Origin: Inia geoffrensis
Taxonomy: Eukaryota > Chordata > Mammalia > Artiodactyla > Iniidae
Assembly (NCBI GenBank): GCA_036417435.1
Contig: JAZAQT010000774.1
Location: forward strand, 124,001-188,000
Reading direction: 5' to 3'
Length of the DNA stretch: 64,000 bases
The notes under the pieces are model-generated. The model made no database searches. It was not told the DNA's origin and saw nothing but the letters and a program-made list of their open reading frames with translations. The position numbers and the translations under genes were made by a program. Positions 1 to 11,750 of this stretch are shown here, piece by piece; the stretch's first letter is position 1; each line of letters opens with the position of its first letter.

Positions 1-386
1 CAAACTGTGCCAAACAAGAGGTCAAAGGCACTGACTCTCCAAGTGGGGAGAATGTTAATATCGCATCTGGAACGGCGAACTCTAGTACCAGGGGGCGAAA
101 ATGGCGATGAGTTTATAATTTTGCCTGGTCACTTCGTGGACCATATTCTGGGATTTCCATGCGTATTTTAGCTGAAGGATAAATCCCTTAAACGTGGAGA
201 TTTGGGACCCGTGCAATGGGAACCATGCACCATTACCTCAAAGGGTCTGCATTCCGTCACCAATAGTATCAGCCCCAAGTGTCCAGCCTTATCTCTCCCA
301 CAGCTGTGGATGTAGAGGTGGTAAATCCAAGATTCCTCACTAGCCCTGAAGGACTTATTTAAAAATTTCTCTCTATTTGACAGTCC

Positions 387-1257
387 TTGTGTTTTCTTAT
401 TCAAATTTATTTTTATAAGGGGATTTAGCTTATTGACACTGCTGTGTGTATGCTGCTGTACACAAATGATTTTCTTATGGAGACGTATAAATGTATGGGT
501 TTTAATTTTCTTCATAGTCAGGTATATTCCTAGGTTTTGAATATGCGGTGTTGAGTCCATTTGGTTGAGCAATGAGTAAGTCTTGTCTAATATATATTTG
601 GCTTATGGAATGGTATCTGTCCTAATGTCAACCTCTGGTTTTATGCAGCCTCCCCACTCTCCTTTCCCCTTAAGCAAGCATAAGTTTCTTTTGTAAATGT
701 GAGACTCTGTTGTGTTTTGTAAAGCAGTTCACAAGTAGCCGTGTTTACATTCCCGGTATTAGTGATATCTTATGATGTTTCTTTTTCTGTGTGACTTATT
801 TCACTTAGAATCATCATAACTAAATCCTCACATTATGCTGCTACTGGTCTGTTGCCATTGATTTCATTGTTGAGTGATATTCCATTGTAGGGATGTACCA
901 CAACTTCTATATCCATTTTTCTCTTTCTGGGCTATTAAAGTTGTACCATAGTCAAGGATCCCCTACACAGAGCAGCCCCAAACTTTGGTGTGGCTGTGTC
1001 TTTTTCATTTAAATTTTCCGAATCTATAGCACCATAAGTGGAAGTGCCCTAGGCTCTCTAGCTTGGTTTTTTCTTTGTTCCAGGAAACACCATGCACTTC
1101 TCCAGAGTGGCTGTTGGCAGTTTACATCCAGTCCATCAGCATAACAAGGCTGCCGGTTCTCCATGGCCTGTCCTGCCTCTCTGGATTTTACACATTTTTC
1201 GGACGGCCCTTTGGATCGGTGGGAAGTGAGACTTCCTTGTAGTGCGGATTTCCATTG
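387..1257 (-). mobile_element. Decayed L1 3' end (ORF2 C-terminus, 3' UTR, A-rich tail), left-array representative
   Basis: Read on the minus strand, the segment starts just inside the palindrome flank with a sequence like the L1 ORF2 stretch encoding MQIKTT (MEIRTT in several monomers). It passes through GATGTAAATTG and CAGCCACTCTGGAGAA, the ORF2 region before its stop, and ends in an A-rich tail (plus strand TTCTTATTCAAATTTATTTT). L1 supplies about 870 bp of each 1,735-bp monomer. Equivalent minus-strand segments lie 14-884 bp before each left-array palindrome start, to within a few bases. Confidence 0.88.
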
Positions 1258-1270
1258 CAGGGTTGCTTGG

Positions 1271-1342
1271 TTGGCCAAAAAGGGCGTATGCGTTTTTTCC
1301 TGAATATATTCAGGAAAAAACGCATACGCCCTTTTTGGCCAA
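1271..1342. repeat. 72-bp perfect palindrome, representative copy (present in every monomer)
   Basis: The arm begins TTGGCCAAAAAGGG, continues through CGTATGCG and a run of six T, and meets its complement at the centre CCTGAATATATTCAGG. Arms of 36 bp match without mismatch or loop. It can extrude as a cruciform in DNA, or fold as a blunt hairpin if transcribed from either strand. Other starts (each 72 bp): 3006, 4740, 6476, 8210, 9945, 11679, 13416, 15151, 16886, 18620, 20356, 22089, 23823, 25559, 27295, 29028, 30763, 32498, 34234, 35969, 37705, 39441, 41176, 42911, 44647, 46383, 48118, 49854, 51590, 53326, 55062, 56798, 58534, 60270, 62005, 63740. The arm start with its upstream CTTGG resembles the terminal repeat of mammalian mariner-type MITEs, as recalled for ruminants; this is inference. 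Confidence 0.95.
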
Positions 1343-3077
1343 GTGCATCACTGTCGAACTGCTGCCTCTTTTCCTACGCTTTCAGAGCAATTCTTATGTA
1401 CCCCCTGATATCTGTTTTCTGCAATTCTGCGTCTCGTTCAAGTCCTCTTCTCAGCCTTCCTTCAATAAATTTTTGGATGATAGGGGTCATTTGGAACTCT
1501 GCAGGATTGTGAGTTACAGTGCCAAAAATCTCCTTTTCTCAACTCGCTTTCTTGTGAGCTGACCGCAAACCCGAAGAATTGCTTCAGGCCCTAATCTCGT
1601 TCCGGCATGGCACGCTGAGCCATTGGTGAATTCTTCTTCCTGTAGGGAAATCAGAGTTCAATGTGCCCGTCCAAACACATCGAGTTAGCCGCTCATTCGT
1701 TCTCCTTATTCCTGTTCATCTTCCACAGAAATTGCAAACTGTGCCAAACAAGAGGTCAAAGGCACTGACTCTCCAAGTGGGGAGAATGTTAATATCGCAT
1801 CTGGAACGGCGAACTCTAGTACCAGGGGGCGAAAATGGCGATGAGTTTTAAAATTTTGCCTGGTCACTTCGTGGACCATATTCTGGGTTTTCCATGCATA
1901 TTTTAGCTGAAGGATAAATCCCTTAAACTTGGAGATTTGGGACCCGTGCAATGGGAACCATGCATCATTACCTCAAAGGGTCGGCATTCCCTCACCAATA
2001 GTATCAGCCCCGAGTGTCCAGCCTTATCTCTCCCACAGCTGTGGATGTAGAGGTGGTAAATCCAAGATTCCTCACAAGCCCTGAAGGACTTATTTAAGAA
2101 TTTCTCTCTATTTGACATTCCCTGTGTTTTCTTTTTCAAATTTATTTTTATAAGGGGATTTAGCTTATTTACACTGCTGTGTGTATGCTGCTGTACACAA
2201 ATGATTTGCTTATGGAGACGTATAAATATATGGGTTTTAATTTTCTTCATACTCAGGTATATTCCTGGGTTTTGAATACGGGGTGTAGAGTCCATTTGGT
2301 TGAGCAAGGAGTAGGTCTTGTCTAATATATATTTGGCTTATGGAATGGTATCTGTCCTAATGTCAACCTCTGGTTTTATGCAGCCTCCCCACTCTCCTTT
2401 CCCCTTAAGCAAGCATAAGTTTCTTTTGTAAATGTGAGACTCTGTTGTGTTTTGTAATGCAGTTCTCACGTAGCCGTGTTTACAGTCCCGGTATTAGTGA
2501 TATCTTATGATGTTTCTTTTTCTGTGTGACTTATTTCACTTAGAATCATCATAACTAAATCCTCTCATTATGCTGCTACTGGTGTGTTGCCATTGATTTC
2601 ATTGTTGAGTGATATTCCATTGTAGGGATGTACCACAACTTCTATATCCATTTTTCTCTTTCTGGGCTATTAAAGTTGTACCATAGTCAAGGATCCCGTA
2701 CACAGAGCAGCCCCAAACTTTGGTGTGGCTGTGTCTTTTTCATTTAAATTTTCCGAATCTATAGCACCATAAGTGGAAGTGCCCTAGGCTCTCTAGCTTG
2801 GTTTTTTCTTTGTTCCAGGAAACACCATGCACTTCTCCAGAGTGGCTGTTGGCAGTTTACATCCCGCCCATCAGCATAACAAGGCTCCCGGTTCTCCATG
2901 GCCTGTCCTGCCTCTCTGGATTTTACACTTTTTTCGGACGGCCCTTTGGATCTGTGGGAAGTGAGACTTCTTTGTAGTGCGTATTTCCATTGCAGGCTTG
3001 CTTGGTTGGCCAAAAAGGGCGTATGCGTTTTTTCCTGAATATATTCAGGAAAAAACGCATACGCCCTTTTTGGCCAA
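1343..3077 (-). repeat. Monomer L-2 (type B)
   Basis: Palindrome 3006-3077, L1 about 2122-2992. Type B marks are ATCCCGCCCATCAGC near 2,860 and GTGCGTATTTCC near 2,977. Confidence 0.9.
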
Positions 3078-4811
3078 GTGCATCACTGTCGAACTGCTGC
3101 CTCTTTTCCTACTCTTTCAGAGCAATTCTTATCTACCCCCTGATATCTGTTTTCTGCAATTCTGTGTCGCGTTCAAGTCCTCTTCACAGCCTTCCTTCAA
3201 TAAATTTTTGGATGATAGGGGTCATTTGGAACTCTGCAGGATTGTGAGTTACAGTGCCAAAAATCTCCTTTTCTCAACTCGCTTTCTTGTGAGCTGACCG
3301 CAAACCCGAAGATTTGCTTCAGACCCTAATCTCGTTCCGGCATGGCACGCTGAGCCTTTGGTGAATTCTTCTTCCTGTAGGGAAATCAGAGTTCAATGTG
3401 CCCGTCCAAACACATCGAGTTAGCCGCTCATTCGTTCTCCTTATTCCTGTTCATCTTCCACAAAAATTGCAAACTGTGCCAAACAAGAGGTCAAAGGCAC
3501 TGTCTCTCCAAGTGGGGAGAATGTTAATATCGCATCTGGAACGGCGACCTCTAGTACCAGGGGGCGAAAATGGCGATGAGTTTATAATTTTGCCTGGTCA
3601 CTTCGTGGACCATATTCTGGGTTTTCCATGCATATTTTAGCTGAAGGATAAATCCCTTAAACGTGGAGATTTGGGGCCCGTGCAATGGGAACCATGCACC
3701 ATTACCTCAAAGGGTCTGCATTCCCTCACCAATAGTATCAGCCCCAAGTGTCCAGCCTTATCTCTCCCACAGCTGTGGATGTAGAGGTGGTAAATCCAAG
3801 ATTCCTCACAAGCCCTGAAGGACTTATTTAAGAATTTCTCTCTATTTGACATTCCTTGTGTTTTCTTTATCAAATTTATTTTTATAAGGGGATTTAGCTT
3901 ATTTACACTGCTGTGTGTATTCTGCTGTACACAAATGATTTTCTTATGGAGACCTATAAATGTATGGGTTTTAATTTTCTTCATAGTCAGGTATATTCCT
4001 AGGTTTTCAATACGGGGTGTTGAGTCCATTTGGTTGAGCAAGGATTAGGTCTTGTCTAATATATATTTGGCTTATGGAATGGTATCTGTCCTAATGTCAA
4101 CCTCTGGTTTTATGCAGCCTCCCCACTCTCCTTTCCCCTTAAGCAAGCATCAGTTTCCTTTGTAAATGTGAGACTCTGTTGTGTTTTGTAATGCAGTTCA
4201 CACGTAGCCGTGTTTACATTCCCGGTACTAGTGATATCTTATGATGTTTCTTTTTCTGTGTGACTTATTTCACTTAGAATCATCGTAACTAAATCCACTC
4301 ATTATGCTGCTACTGGTCTGTTGCCATTGATTTCATTGTTGAGTGATATTCCATTGTAGGGATGTACCACAACTTCTATATCCATTTTTCTCTTTCTGGG
4401 CTATTAAAGTTGTACCATAGTCAAGGCTCCCGTACACAGAGCAGCCCCAAACTTTGGTGTGGCTGTGTCTTTTTCATTTAAATTTTCCGAATCTATAGCA
4501 TCATAAGTGGAAGTGCCCTAGGCTCTCTAGCTTGGTTTTTTCTTTTTTCCAGGAAACACCATCCACTTCTCCAGAGTGGCTGTTGGCAGTTTACATCCAG
4601 TCCATCAGCATAACAAGGCTGCCGGTTCTCCATGGCCTGTCCTGCCTCTCTGGATTTTACAATTTTTTCGGACGGCTCTTTGGATCGGTGGGAAGTGAGA
4701 GTTCCTTGTAGTGCGGATTTCCATTGCAGGCTTGCTTGGTTGGCCAAAAAGGGCGTATGCGTTTTTTCCTGAATATATTCAGGAAAAAACGCATACGCCC
4801 TTTTTGGCCAA
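3078..4811 (-). repeat. Monomer L-3 (type C)
   Basis: Palindrome 4740-4811, L1 about 3856-4726. Type C marks are ATAGCATCATAAG near 4,495, GACGGCTCTTTGG near 4,671 and GGTACTAGTG near 4,224. Confidence 0.9.
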
Positions 4812-6547
4812 GTGCATCACTGTCGAACTGCTGCCTCTTTTCCTACGCTTTCAGAGCAATTCTTATGTACCCCCTGATATCTGTTTTCTGCAATTCTGCG
4901 TCGCGTTCAAGTCCTCTTCACAGCCTTCCTTCAATAAATTTTTGGATGATAGGGGTCATTTGGAACTCTGCAGGATTGTGAGTTACAGTGCCAAAAATCT
5001 CCTTTTCTCAACTCGCTTTCTTGTGAGCTGACCGAAAACCCGAAGAATTGCTTCAGGCCCTAATCTTGTTCCGGCATGGCACGCTGAGCCTTTGGTGAAT
5101 TCTTCTTCCTGTAGGGAAATCAGAGTTCAATGTGCCCGTCCAAACACATCGAGTTAGCCGCTCATTCGTTCTCCTTATTCCTGTTCATCTTCCACGGAAA
5201 TTGCAAACTGTGCCAAACAAGAGGTCAAAGGCACTGGCTCTCCAAGTGGGGAGAATGTTAATATTGCATCTGGAACGGCGAACTCGAGTACCAGGGGGCT
5301 AAAATGGCGATGAGTTTTAGAAATTGTGCCTGATCACTTCGTGGACCATATTCTGGGTTTTCCATGCATATTTTAGCTGAAGCATAAATCCCTTACACGT
5401 GGAGATTTGGGACCCGTGCAATTGGAACCATGCACCATTACCTCAAAGGGTCTGCATTCCCTCACCAATAGTATCAGCCCCAAGTGTTCAGCCTTATCTC
5501 TCCCACAGCTGTGGATGTAGAGGTGGTAAATCCAAGATTCCTCACAAGCCCTGAAGGACTTATTTAAGAATTTCTCTCTATTTGACATTCCTTGTGTTTT
5601 CTTTATCAAATTTATTTTTATAAGGGGATTTAGCTTATTTACACTGCTGTGTGTATGCTGCTGTACACAAATGATTTTCTTATGGAGACCTATAAATGTA
5701 TGGGTTTTAATTTTCTTCATACTCAGGTATATTCCTGGGTTTTGAATACGGGGTGTAGAGTCCATTTGGTTGAGCAAGGAGTAGGTCTTGTCTAATATAT
5801 ATTTGGCTTATGGAATGGTATCTGTCCTAATGTCAACCTCTGGTTTTATGCAGCCTCCCCACTCTCCTTTCCCCTTAAGCAAGCATAAGTTTCTTTTGTA
5901 AATGTGAGACTCTGTTGTGTTTTATAATGCAGTTCACACGTAGCCGTGTTTACATTCCCGGTATTAGTGATATCTTATGATGTTTCTTTTTCTGTGTGAC
6001 TTATTTCACTTAGAATCATCATAACTAAATCCACTCATTATGCTGCTACTGGTCTGTTGCCATTGATTTCATTGTTGAGTGATATTCCATTGTAGGGATG
6101 TACCACAACTTCTATATCCATTTTTCTCTTTCTGGGCTATTAAAGTTGTACCATAGTCAAGGATCCCGTACACAGAGCAGCCCCAAACTTTGGTGTGGCT
6201 GTGTCTTTTTCATTTAAATTTTCCGAATCTATAGCACCATAAGTGGAAGTGCCCTAGGCTCTCTAGCTTGTTTTTTTCTTTGTTCCAGGAAACACCATCC
6301 ACTTCTCCAGAGTGGCTGTTGGCAGTTTACATCCAGTCCATCAGCATAACAAGGCTGCCGGTTCTCCATGGCCTGCCCTACCTCTCTGGATTTTACAATT
6401 TTTTCGGACGGCCCTTTGGATCGGTGGGAAGTGACACTTCTTTGTAGTGCGGATTTCCATTGCAGGCTTGCTTGGTTGGCCAAAAAGGGCGTATGCGTTT
6501 TTTCCTGAATATATTCAGGAAAAAACGCATACGCCCTTTTTGGCCAA
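4812..6547 (-). repeat. Monomer L-4 (type D)
   Basis: Palindrome 6476-6547, L1 about 5592-6462. Type D marks are GCAATTGGAACC near 5,418 and CCTGCCCTACCTC near 6,372. Confidence 0.9.
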
Positions 6548-8281
6548 GTGCATCACTGTCGAACTGCTGCCTCTTTTCCTACGCTTTCAGAGCAATTCTT
6601 ATCTACCCCCTGATATCCGTTTTCAGCAATTCTGCGTCGCATTCAAGACCTCTTCACAGCCTTCCTTCAATAAATTTTTGGATGATAGGGGTCATTTGGA
6701 ACTCTGCAGGATTGTGAGTTACAGTGCCAAAAATCTCCTTTTCTCAACTCGATTTCTTGTGAGCTGACCGCAAACCCGAAGAATTGCTTCAGGCCCTAAT
6801 CTCGTTCCGGCATGGCACACTGAGCCTTTGGTGAATTCTTCTTCCTGAAGGGAAATCAGAGTTCAATGTGCCCGTCCAAACACATCGAGTTAGCCGCTCA
6901 TTCGTTCTCCTTATTCCTGTTCATCTTCCACGGAAATTGCAAACTGTGCCAAATAAGAGGTCAAAGGCACTGGCTCTCCAAGTGGGGAGAATGTTAATAT
7001 CGCATCTGGAACCGCGAACTCTAGTACCAGGGGGCGAAAATGGCGATGAGTTTATAATTTTGCCTGGTCACTTCGTGGACCATATTCTGGGATTTCCATG
7101 CGTATTTTAGCTGAAGGATAAATCCCTTAAACGTGGAGATTTGGGACCCGTGCAATGGGAACCATGCACCATTACCTCAAAGGGTCTGCATTCCGTCACC
7201 AATAGTATCAGCCCCAAGTGTCCAGCCTTATCTCTCCCACAGCTGTGGATGTAGAGGTGGTAAATCCAAGATTCCTCACTAGCCCTGAAGGACTTATTTA
7301 AAAATTTCTCTCTATTTGACAGTCCTTGTGTTTTCTTATTCAAATTTATTTTTATAAGGGGATTTAGCTTATTGACACTGCTGTGTGTATGCTGCTGTAC
7401 ACAAATGATTTTCTTATGGAGACGTATAAATGTATGGGTTTTAATTTTCTTCATAGTCAGGTATATTCCTAGGTTTTGAATATGCGGTGTTGAGTCCATT
7501 TGGTTGAGCAATGAGTAAGTCTTGTCTAATATATATTTGGCTTATGGAATGGTATCTGTCCTAATGTCAACCTCTGGTTTTATGCAGCCTCCCCACTCTC
7601 CTTTCCCCTTAAGCAAGCATAAGTTTCTTTTGTAAATGTGAGACTCTGTTGTGTTTTGTAAAGCAGTTCACACGTAGCCGTGTTTACATTCCCGGTATTA
7701 GTGATATCTTATGATGTTTCTTTTTCTGTGTGACTTATTTCACTTAGAATCATCATAACTAAATCCTCACATTATGCTGCTACTGGTCTGTTGCCATTGA
7801 TTTCATTGTTGAGTGATATTCCATTGTAGGGATGTACCACAACTTCTATATCCATTTTTCTCTTTCTGGGCTATTAAAGTTGTACCATAGTCAAGGATCC
7901 CCTACACAGAGCAGCCCCAAACTTTGGTGTGGCTGTGTCTTTTTCATTTAAATTTTCCGAATCTATAGCACCATAAGTGGAAGTGCCCTAGGCTCTCTAG
8001 CTTGGTTTTTTCTTTGTTCCAGGAAACACCATGCACTTCTCCAGAGTGGCTGTTGGCAGTTTACATCCAGTCCATCAGCATAACAAGGCTGCCGGTTCTC
8101 CATGGCCTGTCCTGCCTCTCTGGATTTTACACATTTTTCGGACGGCCCTTTGGATCGGTGGGAAGTGAGACTTCCTTGTAGTGCGGATTTCCATTGCAGG
8201 GTTGCTTGGTTGGCCAAAAAGGGCGTATGCGTTTTTTCCTGAATATATTCAGGAAAAAACGCATACGCCCTTTTTGGCCAA
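6548..8281 (-). repeat. Monomer L-5 (type A)
   Basis: Palindrome 8210-8281, L1 about 7326-8196. The type D end gives way to type A near 7,090. Nearly identical to L-1. Confidence 0.9.
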
Positions 8282-10016
8282 GTGCATCACTGTCGAACTG
8301 CTGCCTCTTTTCCTACGCTTTCAGAGCAATTCTTATGTACCCCCTGATATCTGTTTTCTGCAATTCTGCGTCTCGTTCAAGTCCTCTTCTCAGCCTTCCT
8401 TCAATAAATTTTTGGATGATAGGGGTCATTTGGAACTCTGCAGGATTGTGAGTTACAGTGCCAAAAATCTCCTTTTCTCAACTCGCTTTCTTGTGAGCTG
8501 ACCGCAAACCCGAAGAATTGCTTCAGGCCCTAATCTCGTTCTGGCATGGCACGCTGAGCCATTGGTGAATTCTTCTTCCTGTAGGGAAATCAGAGTTCAA
8601 TGTGCCCGTCCAAACACATCGAGTTAGCCGCTCATTCGTTCTCCTTATTCCTGTTCATCTTCCACAGAAATTGCAAACTGTGCCAAACAAGAGGTCAAAG
8701 GCACTGACTCTCCAAGTGGGGAGAATGTTAATATCGCATCTGGAACGGCGAACTCTAGTACCAGGGGGCGAAAATGGCGATGAGTTTTAAAATTTTGCCT
8801 GGTCACTTCGTGGACCATATTCTGGGTTTTCCATGCATATTTTAGCTGAAGGATAAATCCCTTAAACGTGGAGATTTGGGACCCGTGCAATGGGAACCAT
8901 GCATCATTACCTCAAAGGGTCGGCATTCCCTCACCAATAGTATCAGCCCCGAGTGTCCAGCCTTATCTCTCCCACAGCTGTGGATGTAGAGGTGGTAAAT
9001 CCAAGATTCCTCACAAGCCCTGAAGGACTTATTTAAGAATTTCTCTCTATTTGACATTCCCTGTGTTTTCTTTTTCAAATTTATTTTTATAAGGGGATTT
9101 AGCTTATTTACACTGCTGTGTGTATGCTGCTGTACACAAATGATTTTCTTATGGAGACGTATAAATATATGGGTTTTAATTTTCTTCATACTCAGGTATA
9201 TTCCTGGGTTTTGAATACGGGGTGTAGAGTCCATTTGGTTGAGCAAGGAGTAGGTCTTGTCTAATATATATTTGGCTTATGGAATGGTATCTGTCCTAAT
9301 GTCAACCTCTGGTTTTATGCAGCCTCCCCACTCTCCTTTCCCCTTAAGCAAGCATAAGTTTCTTTTGTAAATGTGAGACTCTGTTGTGTTTTGTAATGCA
9401 GTTCTCACGTAGCCGTGTTTACAGTCCCGGTATTAGTGATATCTTATGATGTTTCTTTTTCTGTGTGACTTATTTCACTTAGAATCATCATAACTAAATC
9501 CTCTCATTATGCTGCTACTGGTGTGTTGCCATTGATTTCATTGTTGAGTGATATTCCATTGTAGGGATGTACCACAACTTCTATATCCATTTTTCTCTTT
9601 CTGGGCTATTAAAGTTGTACCATAGTCAAGGATCCCGTACACAGAGCAGCCCCAAACTTTGGTGTGGCTGTGTCTTTTTCATTTAAATTTTCCGAATCTA
9701 TAGCACCATAAGTGGAAGTGCCCTAGGCTCTCTAGCTTGGTTTTTTCTTTGTTCCAGGAAACACCATGCACTTCTCCAGAGTGGCTCTTGGCAGTTTACA
9801 TCCCGCCCATCAGCATAACAAGGCTCCCGGTTCTCCATGGCCTGTCCTGCCTCTCTGGATTTTACACTTTTTTCGGACGGCCCTTTGGATCTGTGGGAAG
9901 TGAGACTTCTTTGTAGTGCGTATTTCCATTGCAGGCTTGCTTGGTTGGCCAAAAAGGGCGTATGCGTTTTTTCCTGAATATATTCAGGAAAAAACGCATA
10001 CGCCCTTTTTGGCCAA
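8282..10016 (-). repeat. Monomer L-6 (type B)
   Basis: Palindrome 9945-10016, L1 about 9061-9931. Nearly identical to L-2, with a private GTGGCTCTTGG near 9,781. Confidence 0.9.
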
Positions 10017-11750
10017 GTGCATCACTGTCGAACTGCTGCCTCTTTTCCTACTCTTTCAGAGCAATTCTTATCTACCCCCTGATATCTGTTTTCTGCAATT
10101 CTGTGTCGCGTTCAAGTCCTCTTCACAGCCTTCCTTCAATAAATTTTTGGATGATAGGGGTCATTTGGAACTCTGCAGGATTGTGAGTTACAGTGCCAAA
10201 AATCTCCTTTTCTCAACTCGCTTTCTTGTGAGCTGACCGCAAACCCGAAGATTTGCTTCAGACCCTAATCTCGTTCCGGCATGGCACGCTGAGCCTTTGG
10301 TGAATTCTTCTTCCTGTAGGGAAATCAGAGTTCAATGTGCCCGTCCAAACACATCGAGTTAGCCGCTCATTCGTTCTCCTTATTCCTGTTCATCTTCCAC
10401 AAAAATTGCAAACTGTGCCAAACAAGAGGTCAAAGGCACTGTCTCTCCAAGTGGGGAGAATGTTAATATCGCATCTGGAACGGCGACCTCTAGTACCAGG
10501 GGGCGAAAATGGCGATGAGTTTATAATTTTGCCTGGTCACTTCGTGGACCATATTCTGGGTTTTCCATGCATATTTTAGCTGAAGGATAAATCCCTTAAA
10601 CGTGGAGATTTGGGGCCCGTGCAATGGGAACCATGCACCATTACCTCCAAGGGTCTGCATTCCCTCACCAATAGTATCAGCCCCAAGTGTCCAGCCTTAT
10701 CTCTCCCACAGCTGTGGATGTAGAGGTGGTAAATCCAAGATTCCTCACAAGCCCTGAAGGACTTATTTAAGAATTTCTCTCTATTTGACATTCCTTGTGT
10801 TTTCTTTATCAAATTTATTTTTATAAGGGGATTTAGCTTATTTACACTGCTGTGTGTATTCTGCTGTACACAAATGATTTTCTTATGGAGACCTATAAAT
10901 GTATGGGTTTTAATTTTCTTCATAGTCAGGTATATTCCTAGGTTTTCAATACGGGGTGTTGAGTCCATTTGGTTGAGCAAGGATTAGGTCTTGTCTAATA
11001 TATATTTGGCTTATGGAATGGTATCTGTCCTAATGTCAACCTCTGGTTTTATGCAGCCTCCCCACTCTCCTTTCCCCTTAAGCAAGCATCAGTTTCCTTT
11101 GTAAATGTGAGACTCTGTTGTGTTTTGTAATGCAGTTCACACGTAGCCGTGTTTACATTCCCGGTACTAGTGATATCTTATGATGTTTCTTTTTCTGTGT
11201 GACTTATTTCACTTAGAATCATCGTAACTAAATCCACTCATTATGCTGCTACTGGTCTGTTGCCATTGATTTCATTGTTGAGTGATATTCCATTGTAGGG
11301 ATGTACCACAACTTCTATATCCATTTTTCTCTTTCTGGGCTATTAAAGTTGTACCATAGTCAAGGCTCCCGTACACAGAGCAGCCCCAAACTTTGGTGTG
11401 GCTGTGTCTTTTTCATTTAAATTTTCCGAATCTATAGCATCATAAGTGGAAGTGCCCTAGGCTCTCTAGCTTGGTTTTTTCTTTTTTCCAGGAAACACCA
11501 TCCACTTCTCCAGAGTGGCTGTTGGCAGTTTACATCCAGTCCATCAGCATAACAAGGCTGCCGGTTCTCCATGGCCTGTCCTGCCTCTCTGGATTTTACA
11601 ATTTTTTCGGACGGCTCTTTGGATCGGTGGGAAGTGAGAGTTCCTTGTAGTGCGGATTTCCATTGCAGGCTTGCTTGGTTGGCCAAAAAGGGCGTATGCG
11701 TTTTTTCCTGAATATATTCAGGAAAAAACGCATACGCCCTTTTTGGCCAA
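10017..11750 (-). repeat. Monomer L-7 (type C)
   Basis: Palindrome 11679-11750, L1 about 10795-11665. Nearly identical to L-3, with a private ACCTCCAAGG near 10,645. Confidence 0.9.

Larger units (their letters stand above)
1..1342 (-). repeat. Monomer L-1 (type A, 5'-truncated by window edge)
   Basis: Palindrome 1271-1342, L1 part about 387-1257. The type A mark is GCAGGGTTGC just before the palindrome, where other types have GCAGGCTTGC. Confidence 0.9.
1..6940 (-). repeat. Left higher-order repeat, copy 1 (A-B-C-D)
   Basis: Position 1 matches about 6,940 in copy 2. Palindromes start at 1271 (A), 3006 (B), 4740 (C) and 6476 (D). Over A, B and C I noticed only a handful of differences from copy 2, for example CACAAGTAGCC near 736 against CACACGTAGCC near 7,675, and CTTAAACTTGG near 1,927 against CTTAAACGTGG. 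The monomer types differ from each other at many more positions. Confidence 0.88.

Noticed and set aside
168..572. 134-codon minus-strand frame in left monomers (MLNQMDSTP...)
   Set aside because: It covers the end of the L1 3' UTR, the A-rich tail and unrelated sequence. In the right array a stop after KTQGL cuts it to 64 codons. There is no sign of protein constraint.
1271..1342. Palindrome as a bacterial-type transcription terminator or phage attachment site
   Set aside because: The context is mammalian satellite with L1 remnants, and there are no prokaryotic genes in the window.
1431..1560. AATAAA-containing stretch as the end of an endogenous retroviral LTR
   Set aside because: Only the AATAAA-like motif supports it; no LTR ends, primer-binding site or retroviral coding remnant was seen.
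1242..1562. Recurrent 106-codon and 85-codon frames spanning the palindrome (MRISIAGLLGW..., MQACLVGQKG...)
   Set aside because: They read straight through the 72-bp palindrome in two overlapping frames and recur only because the monomer recurs. They have no recognisable domain, and different frames of the same bases are equally open.
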